Assembly: GCA_949752745.1 (NCBI GenBank)
Contig: OX457024.1
Span: 106,293,692-106,357,691, forward strand
DNA from: Protula sp. h YS-2021
Lineage: Eukaryota; Annelida; Polychaeta; Sabellida; Serpulidae
Direction: 5' to 3'
Length of the DNA stretch: 64,000 nt
Below, piece by piece: positions 20,378 to 29,192 of the stretch (position 1 is the first letter of the stretch; every line of letters begins with the position of its first letter). The translations under genes were made by a program, and so were the position numbers. A model generated the notes under the pieces. It saw only the letters and a list, made by a program, of their open reading frames with translations, did no database searches and was not told where the DNA came from.

Positions 20378-22264
20378 TCATTTTATATTACTTCATTAAA
20401 TTTTCTGAAAAAAATTGTTGAAAAATTCTGGAAAAGTTTATTTGCAAAATCGAAAATGCACATAAAGATTATAGCCTATTTTGAAAAAGGAAAAAAAAAA
20501 CAATAAATTGAAAGGCATTTTGTTCGGCTCTCGATACCGTTGCTATTAATCATAGACCAAAACAGATGTGAAACCCTCATGCGATGTTTTTTACGACATC
20601 ACTTTAGTGTAACTTACACATTACAAGCACCCCACAACACTGTTAATAGCATCGTCTTGCATTCGGGGATAACATTTGCACCGTCTTTTATCTGACCCAA
20701 AGCTTTACGTTACAGTTTTATGACTCTTGCCTGTAAGAAAACTGCCTGCCCGACTACACTCTTTATCCGCCTACCTCCAAAAAACTTCAGATACACAAAG
20801 CCCCTCCCCGCAATTTTTAACAACAAGAAAAGAAGCACAAAGCGGAAATTATTTAAAACAAATTTATGCTTAAATAATAGCTTTTAATCTTCAAGAAAAC
20901 GCCACCAAGACTGTGTAATGCGCATAGACGCTGCATGGATCTTTCTGGATTTTTCTTAGAAGACACAGTGAGGAGAATCATGCATCGTTTTTCGACTTAA
21001 CGAAACACCCAGCTTGACAACTGTATATTCATTGTTGTTGTGGACGACATAAGTGTTTCTACAGCCTAACCTCAAGAGAAAAGACTTTTCTCTGAACAAG
21101 ATTGTTATTTGACAATTAGATTTTTTCGCTATAATTTATAACGGCGCCACTTACTTGATGCACCTTTTCTCAAAGACCAACACTGGCCTGCGCCGATATT
21201 GGCAAACTGACTTCTAATGCAAGTTTTATTATTGAACTCTGACTCTTCTTGTTACAGGAAGATTGCAAGAGCCTCAAAGCTATGGTTAAACAATCGTAAT
21301 CTGGTATTTTTTTTTGTTTGTTTGTTTTGTTTTTAACATACGGCATTTACTAAATACACCTTCTTTGCATGCATGCACAGAAGATAAATTCTTGATATTG
21401 TCTCAATGAATTTTCTATTCTTTAACCCACTGAACTTGCAATCAAAACATAGCCGCAATAAGAAATTCCCGAAAGTGCGAACTTCTTTCCAATACGAGGG
21501 AGCGGAGATAGAAATGGTTACAGTAGATCGTAATTGGTGACAACAAAATGTTCAATTCTGAATAAACTTAATTAGCCAGATGCAAATTTGGCCACCTTTT
21601 ATACTCAAATATTCCTTATTTTGCTATATTTGACAAATAAAAATTGTTTTCAGCCACGGAAGATGGTCTTTTCAATTTCACCAGTTTGGATCTACTGTAG
21701 ACATTCGTCCCCTCCCCCTTTACGTGTGCTTGACCTTCCCAAAATTGCAAAACAGAATATGGGCAAAAATTTGCGATAACTGGAGTATTTTTCAATGTCC
21801 TATAATATTACAAAAACTTTTTTTTCCATTGCCGAGCCAAAATTTGAAGGCATTTTTACTAGTCCTAGATGACTTGCGGTCTTCCTATGACATCAAGAGT
21901 CATAGCTCCCATAAAAGGAAATGTCATTGATGTCAATTTTCATATCTCGGCGCACGACTGGGGCCAACGGCGTTATTTTAGAAAGGGTGCATCACATAAA
22001 TGGCCCAATTATAAATTATGGCGCACAAGTTTTATGGTCAGATAACAATTTTTACTGAGAAAAATCTGTGTTTTCTTGATATCCGGATATCGAATCCCTC
22101 ATTATCGCCCACAGCAACAGTGAATCTACAGTTGCAAAACCACGGTTTACTCTAGTTTGGGAATTTCGCTGAGGTCGAAAATAATGCCCCAGGGTACTTC
22201 TCGGTGGGCTTTTAAAGAAAAAGCCTGTCAGTTCGAGCCTCGGTGTCCTTGAACGTGCACCGAA
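20378..22264. other. Upstream region of C3orf33-like gene, no gene identified
   Basis: It holds poly-T/poly-A tracts and the second copy of an interspersed repeat (about 21487-21715). The missing first exon of the C3orf33-like gene may be here or further right. I could not assign one by frame and donor. Confidence 0.5.
21487..21715. repeat. Interspersed repeat, copy 2
   Basis: This is the same-orientation partner of 6222-6450, sharing the gagatagaa and atatttgacaaataaaaatt blocks, with scattered substitutions. Confidence 0.75.
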
Positions 22265-22272
22265 AGATCCAG

Positions 22273-23371
22273 CAGGGTTGGCAAGTTTTGGACACGGTGG
22301 TAAAAACCCCTGGTAAAAACCAGGTTTTTACCGTCCTGTCCAAAACAATTTTGGACTGTCCGAAACGGTCCGAAACTGTGCTGTCAAATTTAAACTGTTC
22401 AAATATACAAAACGCGTTTCTCTGTTCATTCAAACATTTCCCTGTTTGTTTTTTAACTTAACGTTTCTGCTTATGAAAACACTTTTAGCCCACATTGCTG
22501 TGTGAGTCGCAAATGTCACATCAGCAAACAGTCCACCCCTGAAAACGCTATCAGTCCGCAATGCTGTGCTCTTACGCGATATAATCCCTTTGCCACCGTA
22601 TACTGCTCTGGGGGTGGATGGAGATGACTCCACATCTGCTTAATATCTTGATGCTCCAGTGTCGTAACTATTGTATATAAGGTAAGTTTCTTTACTGTGA
22701 AATTATACGACTTATGCATAAACATTGTGTAAATATGTGTACATAATAAACAATTTAATTTTTTTTTATTTTTTATTTATCTTTTTATTTCAGACTCCTG
22801 GGTCCATAAACATTTAGTTGATGATTTAGTATACTCAGAATAACCATATGTTAAATGGCAACATATATGATATATAATTCTAAAAAGATAAAACATAGTA
22901 ATTTAAGATATAGCTAAAGAAATATTAATGGCAAAATGATGCATAACATGCATCAAGATTATTTTTTGTTAATTAATCAATAGCAATAAGCACCTCGAAT
23001 AAGTGTCTTTTGTCCATACGAGGCAAGGAACATTCAAATTGACCAGCACATCGTAATTGGCTAAGTTACAAACTGGTCTGTTGGCTGATGAACATTATTA
23101 TGACACATACTAAGAATGTATTAGTGAATCGCGTGATTAAAGGTTTGTAAATAAATGTGAAACAACCGAAGCAAACGCATTTAAAGAACATATTTTCAGT
23201 TTTGCCAATTAGGATGTGCTGTTCAATTTTATGTTTCTCACCTTGTAGAAGTTTAGTTGTTTTAGTTTCGGACCGTTTTGGACAGGTAAAAACCCTTCTG
23301 GGCGGTTTTTACTACGTTTTGGACACTGTCCGGTCCGAAATACGTTTCGGAGGGTCCAAAACCCAACCCTG
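22273..23371. mobile_element. hAT-type non-autonomous element with 8-bp target duplication
   Basis: The ends are CAGGGTTGGCAAGTTTTGGAC on the left and its near-complement ending CCAACCCTG on the right. Both are flanked by the same 8 bp, agatccag (22265-22272 and 23372-23379). CAGGG-type termini with 8-bp duplications are the signature of the hAT superfamily. The arms also share taaaaacc blocks. There is no transposase inside. The right half contains a third copy of the 220-bp interspersed repeat (23022-23255). Confidence 0.9.
23022..23255. repeat. 220-bp interspersed repeat, copy 3
   Basis: Same family as the pair at 6505-6975 (aaggaacattcaaattgacc, aatcgcgtg). It lies inside the hAT-type element. 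Confidence 0.8.
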
Positions 23372-23379
23372 AGATCCAG

Positions 23380-24550
23380 AGCCTCGAAAATTGAGATCAA
23401 TAGCCATTTCTATTGCAGGAACTATGATCCTTTCTGTCCTGTTCTGAGCATCTGTGGAAAGCAATCATTGAAAAGAACCTGTTATCAATAAGCCAATTCG
23501 CACTTTTGACTTTTGCCGAAAAGTTTTTGCGTTTCGGCTGAATTCAGGTGGGATAAGGATATAAAGAAATGATAGGAAAAAAACTGCAAAAATCAACAAA
23601 ATTCCATTTTGCCAGAAATGTATTCACATGTTGGTTATTAAAGGGGGTGAATAATATGTAAAATAGTTTTTAAAAGATCATATGATGGCTTTATAAATTT
23701 GAAAGTGTGCATGTTGAAAGAAAATTAGAATTTTGATTTTTTTACCATATCATTTCTTTAAAATTTATCCCCCAACATTTTCAGTCGAAACAACACCTCC
23801 ACCGGAAAAATCCCAAAGTGCGAATTGACTTAACTTATGATAAGGAATAAATTTGCTCGTAGATTTTGAAAGAAAGTGTGATAAAAAATTAGTTTCTTCC
23901 CCAGTATAATCCTGTTGCAAGAATGTTTATATGCTGATATGTTTATCCGCTCTTCTGCGCGAAGAAGAGTGGAGTAATTATGATATCCTTTTTTATCGCC
24001 CACTCTTGTGTTTTACACTACAAATAACAAATTACTTTCAAGGTTGCTTTTAAACTAAATATACCTTGATTAATCGAATATTCTCATCACAAAAATTTGA
24101 AAAATTAGTCACAGCATTCCTTGCAAAACTTTCCTTTTCGGAACTGTCAGTTTTCATGCCGGAAGTGGCTACTTTTACAACACCATCAGCAAAAAATTTA
24201 TACCAACTACAATATGGATCAAGCAAAAAAATACGTTAAGTTATATAGTAGCACAGTACTATGCCTGACTAGACTTAACTCAGAAACCAATAAAACCCAT
24301 TTTTTTGCAATTAAAAACGGTTATAATTATGCTCATTATTACAAAAATATCACTACCGCATCTGTTAAAGATATTTCGTCGCTCACATTTTCAGCAATCA
24401 GATTTTATATGCACTCTTCGACCGAGATTTTGTGGCAGGTTTCACTAAAGTGCAATCTATTTCATACATGGTCTTTATTCCAGATTGAACCATTTGGGAA
24501 TCACCAGACATAGGAGAAAGTAAAATAGTTCTCGGTTTTCAAATGAAATA
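23380..24550. other. Gene-free stretch left of the Polinton nest
   Basis: The sequence is AT-rich. A 130-codon ORF at 24121-24513 shows no domain, no composition bias of a real protein and no splice context, so I leave it uncalled. I see nothing else. Confidence 0.5.
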
Positions 24551-24554
24551 TGTA

Positions 24555-24786
24555 AGTAGGTGATAAACTTGAGAACTGGACGCTGACACCCCCCCCCCCC
24601 CACCTACGCCGTGGGAATTTTTTGTTGTAATTTTGTATATTTTTTCAGTTTCAGGCAATTCTGAACATTTTTGTTGTTTTTTCTAATATTCCACCCTCCT
24701 CGTCGTGGGAATTTTTTTGTAAGTTTTGCATATTTTTCCGTTTCAGGCAATTCTGAACATTCAACATGTAAGTTCAATATGTTCAA
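24555..24786. repeat. Satellite-type units carrying an AGTAGG terminal motif
   Basis: An AGTAGGTGATAAAC start (24555) is followed by a poly-C tract and two units containing cgtgggaatttttt and tttcaggcaattctgaacat. The same unit occurs at 53010-53111 and, on the minus strand, at 52644-52920 and 59980-60089. The last bases (gttcaatatgttcaa) are the remnant of a GTTCAAC array into which the Polinton inserted. Confidence 0.75.
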
Positions 24787-24803
24787 AGTAGGGTAAAAAG
24801 GCC

Positions 24804-24987
24804 GGAATCAGCTCACTTTGTGACGTCATACTGTCTGGACCGGAAGTGTGGAATCAGCTCACTTTGTGACGTCATACTGTCTGGACCGGAAGTGTGGAAT
24901 CAGCTCACTTTGTGACGTCATACTGTCTGGACCGGAAGTGTGGAATCAGCTCACTTTGTGACGTCATACTGTCTGGACCGGAAGTGA
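24804..24987. promoter_or_regulatory. Four 46-bp repeats, each with TGACGTCA and ACCGGAAGTG
   Basis: Units start at 24804, 24850, 24896 and 24942. Each carries TGACGTCA, the full palindromic CRE/ATF site, and ACCGGAAGTG, a consensus ETS site, about 14 bp apart. Two more variants follow to about 25045. The mirror copy is at about 43510-43752. Binding is inferred from consensus only. Confidence 0.85.
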
Positions 24988-25308
24988 CGTCATGTCTGGA
25001 AGTGCCGTGATCATGTCTGGACCGGAAGTGACGTCATAGTGTCTGTTTGTTTTTATCTGCTTCAGTTTTTGGATGGAGCGCGCGCGCGTGTTGGGATGAC
25101 GAAGGGTAAACGTCAGAGCAGAGTGTGCGTAAACGTCATTTTGTTTTCGTAATTTGAGATAACGGACTTCCGTTGAAGTGATGAACTTATATTTGTAACA
25201 TGTCGCCGTTTTAACTGTGTAAAAGTGAAAAAGAGGGGTAACTTTCGTTATAGTTGACTGATTTACATAAAAATTTCACCATTTGATTCAGTTATTTCCT
25301 GTGTTATT

Positions 25309-25550
25309 TCGCGGATGAATCCCATTTGGCGGATGAATACCATTTAGCGGATGAATACCATTTGGCGGATGAATACCATTTGGCGGATGAATACCATTTA
25401 GCGGATGAATACCATTTGGCGGATGAATACCATTTAGCGGATGAATACCATTTGGCGGATGAATACCATTTAGCGGATGAATACCATTTGGCGGATGAAT
25501 ACAATTTAGCGGATGAATACCATTTGGCGGATGAATACCATTTCGCTTCA
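25309..25550. repeat. 18-bp tandem array in left TIR, about 13 copies
   Basis: The unit is gcggatgaataccattt plus g or a, with the final base alternating between many neighbours. The right TIR has about seven copies (43127-43243). The apparent ORFs of repeated ADEYHL or NGIHPP are products of the 18-bp period, not genes. Confidence 0.95.
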
Positions 25551-25696
25551 CCACCAGATGTCTCTGCTGTATAACAACTGTACAACTGTAGGTGAAATGA
25601 TTCATATCCAAGCAGTGATAAATTCTGCCAAGTCAGCTTTTAAAACAAAGTTCTGTTTGGCGAGTTACACACCATATTTTGATTACATCAGAGTTG

Positions 25697-25703
25697 TATA
25701 AAA
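25697..25703 (+). promoter_or_regulatory. TATA box at inner edge of left TIR
   Basis: TATAAAA is followed by gcatgagtgaaac. The same downstream word (gagtgaaac) follows the TATA box of the polymerase gene, suggesting a shared initiator. It is about 70 bases before the start codon chosen for the first gene. Confidence 0.75.
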
Positions 25704-25767
25704 GCATGAGTGAAACATGTCAACTAGTCAACTAGTAATACATTGTGTGACGAGAAAAGACTTCACA

Positions 25768-26235
25768 ATGTCAGCATTACTTCTTGACAGATGTATGACT
25801 ATGGACGACGTCTTCAAAGTGAATTATACTAACTATGTGTTTTCAAAGCTTCCTACTTTTGAATGGGATTGGATGCAGCAAGTGAAGAATTTACATCTGC
25901 ATTGGGAAGCTGTCGGAAAGACTATTCCAAGTGATTTCATCGACTCGTTTCTGCGTGACTGTGAAGATCTACATATACTATCAACTTATGACATTGATTT
26001 AACATTTATCATATCAACTTACGACATTGATTCAGCATTTATCAACGCGAATACAATTTGGGCAGAGGAGCTCATGTTAGTTGTAGCTGCAAGAATCATT
26101 TTACTTTATGATGATGATGTTCCATTGACGACGAATGTATCAGACCTTGTTCGGTTCAACCATGGACGAGTTGAAGTGAATTCAAAGCTTTGCAAGAAGT
26201 TTGAAAAGCTTGATTCAGCAGATGGTTGGGTATAA
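25768..26235 (+). CDS. Polinton protein of unknown function, paralogue A (155 aa)
   Basis: I do not recognise this family. The protein contains CMTMDDVFKVNY, a Trp-rich middle (DWMQQVKNLHLHWEAVGK) and AARIILLYDDDVPL. Compared with its neighbour it carries a small internal duplication around STYDID. I start at 25768 (MSALLLDR) rather than 25717, because 25717 is only about 14 bases after the TATA box and because the decayed copy at 57923-58402 also begins MSA followed by a short leader and DDVF. Its stop codon TAA lies within the TATA box of the next gene. It is the first gene after the left TIR, a place for early or host-interaction genes. Confidence 0.75.
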   Translation: MSALLLDRCMTMDDVFKVNYTNYVFSKLPTFEWDWMQQVKNLHLHWEAVGKTIPSDFIDSFLRDCEDLHILSTYDIDLTFIISTYDIDSAFINANTIWAEELMLVVAARIILLYDDDVPLTTNVSDLVRFNHGRVEVNSKLCKKFEKLDSADGWV

Positions 26236-26237
26236 AA
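26231..26237 (+). promoter_or_regulatory. TATA box overlapping the stop codon of paralogue A
   Basis: TATAAAA at 26231-26237 includes the TAA stop at 26233-26235. The next start codon is about 50 bases downstream. Confidence 0.8.
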
Positions 26238-26286
26238 GAACGGACCTCAAAGGTATTAGTACATTGTAGACAGATGTGCAGAGACT

Positions 26287-26691
26287 ATGGATGATGTGTT
26301 CAAAGTAAACTATGTTGACTATGTGTTTTCAATCCTTCCTGCTTTTGAATCGGATTGGATGCTGCAAGTGAAGAACTTACATCAGCATTGGGAAGCTGTT
26401 GGAAAGACCATTCCAAGAGATCGTTTCATCCGCTCGTTTCTACGTGAATGTGAAGATCTACATTTACCGTTAACTTATGACATTGATTCAGCATTTATCA
26501 ACGCGAATACAATTTGGGCAGTTGAGCTCATGTTAGTTGTAGCTGCAAGAATCATTTTACTTTATGATGATGATGTTCCATTGACGACGAATGCATCAGA
26601 CCATGTTCGGTTCAACCATGGACGAGTTGAAGTGAATTCAAACTTTTGCAAGAAGTTTGAAAAGCTTGATTCAGCAGATAGTTGGGTATAA
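26287..26691 (+). CDS. Polinton protein of unknown function, paralogue B (134 aa)
   Basis: This is a tandem paralogue of the preceding gene. Most of its length aligns, from MDDVFKVNY through HWEAVGKTIP, CEDLHL and AARIILLYDDDVPL to KFEKLDSAD. It lacks the internal repeat seen in paralogue A, so it may be closer to the ancestral form. It ends in the same way, with TAA inside a TATA box (26687-26693). A homologue with an intact frame remains in the decayed Polinton at 57923-58402, so the family is a stable part of this lineage. No domain is recognised. Confidence 0.8.
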   Translation: MDDVFKVNYVDYVFSILPAFESDWMLQVKNLHQHWEAVGKTIPRDRFIRSFLRECEDLHLPLTYDIDSAFINANTIWAVELMLVVAARIILLYDDDVPLTTNASDHVRFNHGRVEVNSNFCKKFEKLDSADSWV

Positions 26692-26693
26692 AA
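26687..26693 (+). promoter_or_regulatory. TATA box overlapping the stop codon of paralogue B
   Basis: TATAAAA contains the TAA at 26689-26691. It rules out 26682 as a start for the next gene and favours 26772. Confidence 0.8.
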
Positions 26694-26771
26694 GGGAGTG
26701 AACTCAGCAGAGTGAAGTCATTTCTCAGCAGACAGTTGGAGGGAGTGGATCATCAATACATTGTTGCAGCC

Positions 26772-27419
26772 ATGGAGAACAAGACAAGCAACGCAACGCA
26801 GCGCAGCAGCAGCTTTAAAATTAGTGCTAACTTAACCATTACTGTGGAGCATGGAGAATATGGGCCATTTCTACGCATCACACGTGGAGAGAGATGGTGT
26901 GCTTATTCACCATCTTTGTGGAAGATTGTGTGCCAGAGCTTGAAAAATTTACGCGACATTGGCTTCAAACTATACTTAACGCAAACGAAGTGGCTTGAAG
27001 TCATTTCATACTTGGATATGCGTTATGTGAGTTTTGTGCGCACGTCACGGTTTGAAGGGAAAGAATACACACATCACATCAACATGAATGATGGTGAATG
27101 GGAGACACTGCTTCAGGAGATGGACAACATCAACTCAGCCCTATCACCATGTGAGGAATGTCATGACAAGAAAACAATCATCAAGCTGCAAAAGGATGGT
27201 CGGATGAAGGTGTCAAAGTTATCCAAGAAAAGGCTGACTGAAGTTCAGTTGGAGAACATGAACGTGCAAAATCAACTTGGACTTACCTGCGACTATTGCG
27301 GTGCTTGTGGATATGTGGAAGATTATCATTGCCATTGCCACATGTATAATTGCAAGTTGTGTGAACCAAACAACTTCTGCGGCAAGTGTGGAGTACTTAA
27401 AGTCAGTGAAGCAAAGTAA
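26772..27419 (+). CDS. Tandem PC4-like domains with C-terminal Cys/His-rich tail (215 aa)
   Basis: The N-terminal two thirds reads as two diverged copies of a PC4-like strand-strand-helix unit: NLTITVEHG to SLWKIVCQSL, then YLTQTKWLEVISYL and RYVSFVRT to NMNDGEWETLLQEM. The second helix resembles the PC4 helix that packs on its DNA-binding sheet. The tail, from CEECHDKK, has many Cys and His pairs (CDYCGACGY, HCHCHMYNCKLC, FCGKCG), likely binding two or three zinc ions. The start at 26772 is preferred because the upstream ATG precedes the TATA box. RYVSF also appears in the minus-strand gene at 35299-35640, and a broken homologue lies at 59248-59813. Single-stranded-DNA binding is inferred. 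Confidence 0.65.
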   Translation: MENKTSNATQRSSSFKISANLTITVEHGEYGPFLRITRGERWCAYSPSLWKIVCQSLKNLRDIGFKLYLTQTKWLEVISYLDMRYVSFVRTSRFEGKEYTHHINMNDGEWETLLQEMDNINSALSPCEECHDKKTIIKLQKDGRMKVSKLSKKRLTEVQLENMNVQNQLGLTCDYCGACGYVEDYHCHCHMYNCKLCEPNNFCGKCGVLKVSEAK

Positions 27420-27444
27420 AAAGCCCACAAGACACTGAAACAAG

Positions 27445-27973
27445 ATGGACGCATGTTTTAAAAATGCTTATATTGACTTGATGATTGCTAAACTTGCTTG
27501 CTATGGCACTCCAGACTATCAACTTTATCATTTGGATGCTTTTTGGGATGTTGTACATCATAGTGTTGATGTGATTGAACTGCATTCAAGATTTCTTGGA
27601 GAATGTCATAAAATTGGAATAGTTTGGTTTGGTTTGGTTTATTGGTGTTTTAAGTCCCTTTCAGCGATCTCAGCGCTATATCAGGACTACCCTGCCACAT
27701 TATACTGAAATGGGCCATTCCAGTTTGAATCCCTAGGGGGATCATAATTGAGTGCACAGCTAATAGGCACGAGCAGGATTCGAACCCGCACCGGCTATAC
27801 ACCCTAGATCTGAAGACAAACGCTCTACCAACTGAGCTATCCGTACTGATGTTGAAGTATATTTCACCGTAGTGGATCATTTGAGAGATTGTTGTAAAGA
27901 AGAAGAGGAAACCGAGCAGCTTTATCAGGTAAGAGAACCTTTTAATCATCTTTGTAACAACATAGTGAATTGA
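27445..27973 (+). pseudogene. Polinton gene of unknown function interrupted by a SINE
   Basis: The frame opens with MDACFKNAYIDLMI and runs to about 27618, where a 228-bp SINE lies. After the SINE the frame resumes with DVEVYFTVVDHL and an acidic stretch, ending at TGA 27971-27973. As it stands, translation enters the SINE and stops at 27708. A homologue (MDIIFIQIHVDFMID) occurs twice in the decayed Polinton at 58521-58700 and 58981-59160, both ending before the part that follows the SINE here. No domain recognised. Confidence 0.7.
27619..27846 (-). mobile_element. tRNA-derived SINE, minus strand
   Basis: On the minus strand a box A (TAGCTCAGTTGGTAGAGCG, 27821-27839) and a box B (GGTTCGAATCC, 27777-27787) have tRNA-like spacing. 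They are followed by a non-tRNA body and a tail of repeated aacca units (27619-27643). A complete cloverleaf is not convincing, so this is a SINE head rather than a working tRNA gene. I could not identify target-site duplications. Confidence 0.88.
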
Positions 27974-27978
27974 TAACA

Positions 27979-28110
27979 ATGTTTTTCTTACTAGCAAATT
28001 TAGTTTTATGTGAGTGGTTTCAACGTAAACAAAGAAAGAACATGATAGAAGAGGCAGCAACTATATTAAAAGATATATTATTACAGGAAGAAACCGACAT
28101 GTCAGAATAA
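27979..28110 (+). CDS. Small ORF, 43 aa, N-terminal hydrophobic segment
   Basis: The ORF starts five bases after the stop of the interrupted gene. MFFLLANLVLCEWF is a short membrane-type segment followed by a basic patch (QRKQRK) and an acidic C-terminal helix. Such small single-span proteins are common in viral accessory regions. There is no homologue I recognise, and chance is possible at this length. Confidence 0.4.
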   Translation: MFFLLANLVLCEWFQRKQRKNMIEEAATILKDILLQEETDMSE

Positions 28111-28131
28111 AACAACAGAAACAAAGTCAAC

Positions 28132-28569
28132 ATGGAGAATCTTGTGCTATTCAGCGGTCATAAGGACGTTCTTTCAAACATGTTTCCAACACGACTTGAA
28201 AAGTATGGACATATGTTCAACTCAAGTGAAGCTTTGTATCAATATGAGAAAGCAGTGTTTCATCACCGTCAAGATATTGCTTCAGCCATTGCTTCATGTA
28301 GAAATGGATATGAAGCAAAACGTATTGCTAAAGTGATAAAGCCATGTCCGTTATGGCATACAGTGAAGAGAAGCAAAATGCAAGATGTTTTACAAGTCAA
28401 ATGGAATCAGTGTGTATTGTTTCGCAACAAGTTGAAAGAATGTAAAGACAAAACTTTAGTTGAAGCAACGTATGATCATTGGTGGGGAGCTGGTGTGAAA
28501 CAAGTGTCATCTGGATATCCTGGTCAGAATATTATGGGAAAGTTGTTAGAACTGTTGTGTGAGACTTGA
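28132..28569 (+). CDS. NADAR-domain (YbiA-like) protein, 145 aa
   Basis: The whole protein is one NADAR domain: LFSGHKDVLSNMFP, then FNSSEALYQYEKAVF with the conserved Glu near residue 33, AKRIAKVI, a Trp-centred segment, KWNQCVLFRNKL, DHWWGAG and GQNIMGKLLELL. Family members hydrolyse N-glycosidic bonds. YbiA/RibX acts on riboflavin intermediates, and other NADAR proteins remove ADP-ribose from guanosine in nucleic acids. For a DNA virus-like element, reversal of ADP-ribosylation on its genome is an attractive role, but this is inference. It sits in the accessory block upstream of the integrase. A second NADAR domain, in a retroelement, occurs at 61437-62144. Confidence 0.88.
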   Translation: MENLVLFSGHKDVLSNMFPTRLEKYGHMFNSSEALYQYEKAVFHHRQDIASAIASCRNGYEAKRIAKVIKPCPLWHTVKRSKMQDVLQVKWNQCVLFRNKLKECKDKTLVEATYDHWWGAGVKQVSSGYPGQNIMGKLLELLCET

Positions 28570-28726
28570 TGTGCAGACGTGTGAACATGGAGAAGTGTGT
28601 TAAGTGAACAGCAACTGGAAAAAACTTGCTGAACTTGACAGACTTGTGCTACATTGCCGGAGCAGCATAACTTGCTAAACCTGACAGACTTGTGCTGCAT
28701 TGATTCAAGACTCACAAGACTACATA

Positions 28727-29059
28727 ATGGCGGACATGACACTGAGACAATATATTGTGCAAAAAGCTTATTGTGAAGAAATGTTATCCGCTGTAAAAAA
28801 GTTTGCTTATTTAGTCTGTCCTGCTTGCCAACTTGAAGAGTGTTCAGAACATACTTGTCATACTGCATGTGTTTATACATATTGGAATGAAGCTAAATAT
28901 TATATTCATTTAGATAAAGTGTTAGATAATGCAAATCAACGTTGTGAGAAATATGGTGTAGATGCTATTACATTGGATGAACTCAGTCATTGGTTAATGT
29001 TCATTGAAGACCAATGGTCTCCAGTGATTCATACCATTGTATCCATACTTGATCTGTAA
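28727..29059 (+). CDS. Polinton protein of unknown function with Cys cluster (110 aa)
   Basis: I do not recognise it. From the chosen start (MADMTLRQYIVQ, at 28727; an in-frame ATG also exists at 28700), the notable feature is a Cys/His cluster, CPACQLEECSEHTCHTAC, a possible zinc site, followed by a helical, Trp-containing C-terminus (WLMFIEDQWSP). Upstream, at 28623-28702, a 34-bp sequence is repeated twice (acttgacagacttgtgct). The position between NADAR and integrase suggests an accessory role. Confidence 0.6.
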   Translation: MADMTLRQYIVQKAYCEEMLSAVKKFAYLVCPACQLEECSEHTCHTACVYTYWNEAKYYIHLDKVLDNANQRCEKYGVDAITLDELSHWLMFIEDQWSPVIHTIVSILDL

Positions 29060-29192
29060 ATATATGTTAGTTATAAACACATGTTAGTTATAAATACATG
29101 TTAGTTAAGTTACTATATTAGTTAAGTGATGTTGGTTGAGTTATAAAATAAAAGCTGTTCTGTTGAGAAGGTGGTTTTCATTCGGTGTGACC

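Larger units (their letters stand above)
24787..25700 (+). repeat. Polinton left terminal inverted repeat (914 bp)
   Basis: It matches the complement of 42964-43769. The length difference is 108 bp, exactly six copies of the 18-bp unit of the internal array; elsewhere I noticed only a single substitution (near 25668). The repeat contains a CRE/ETS-like array, a gcgcgcgcg tract, the 18-bp array and a TATA box right at its inner end. Confidence 0.95.

Noticed and set aside
24121..24513. 130-codon ORF
   Set aside because: No domain, low-complexity AT-rich composition, no regulatory or splice context. The same judgement applies to 53366-53749.
25304..25611. Long ORFs in several frames with repeated ADEYHL, NGIHPP or WYSSAK
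   Set aside because: They follow from an 18-bp tandem array, whose length is a multiple of three and which has no stops in these frames. The mirrored array in the right TIR gives the same.
27760..27846. Possible tRNA gene on the minus strand
   Set aside because: A and B boxes are present, but the acceptor and anticodon stems do not pair convincingly and the sequence continues into a SINE body and tail.
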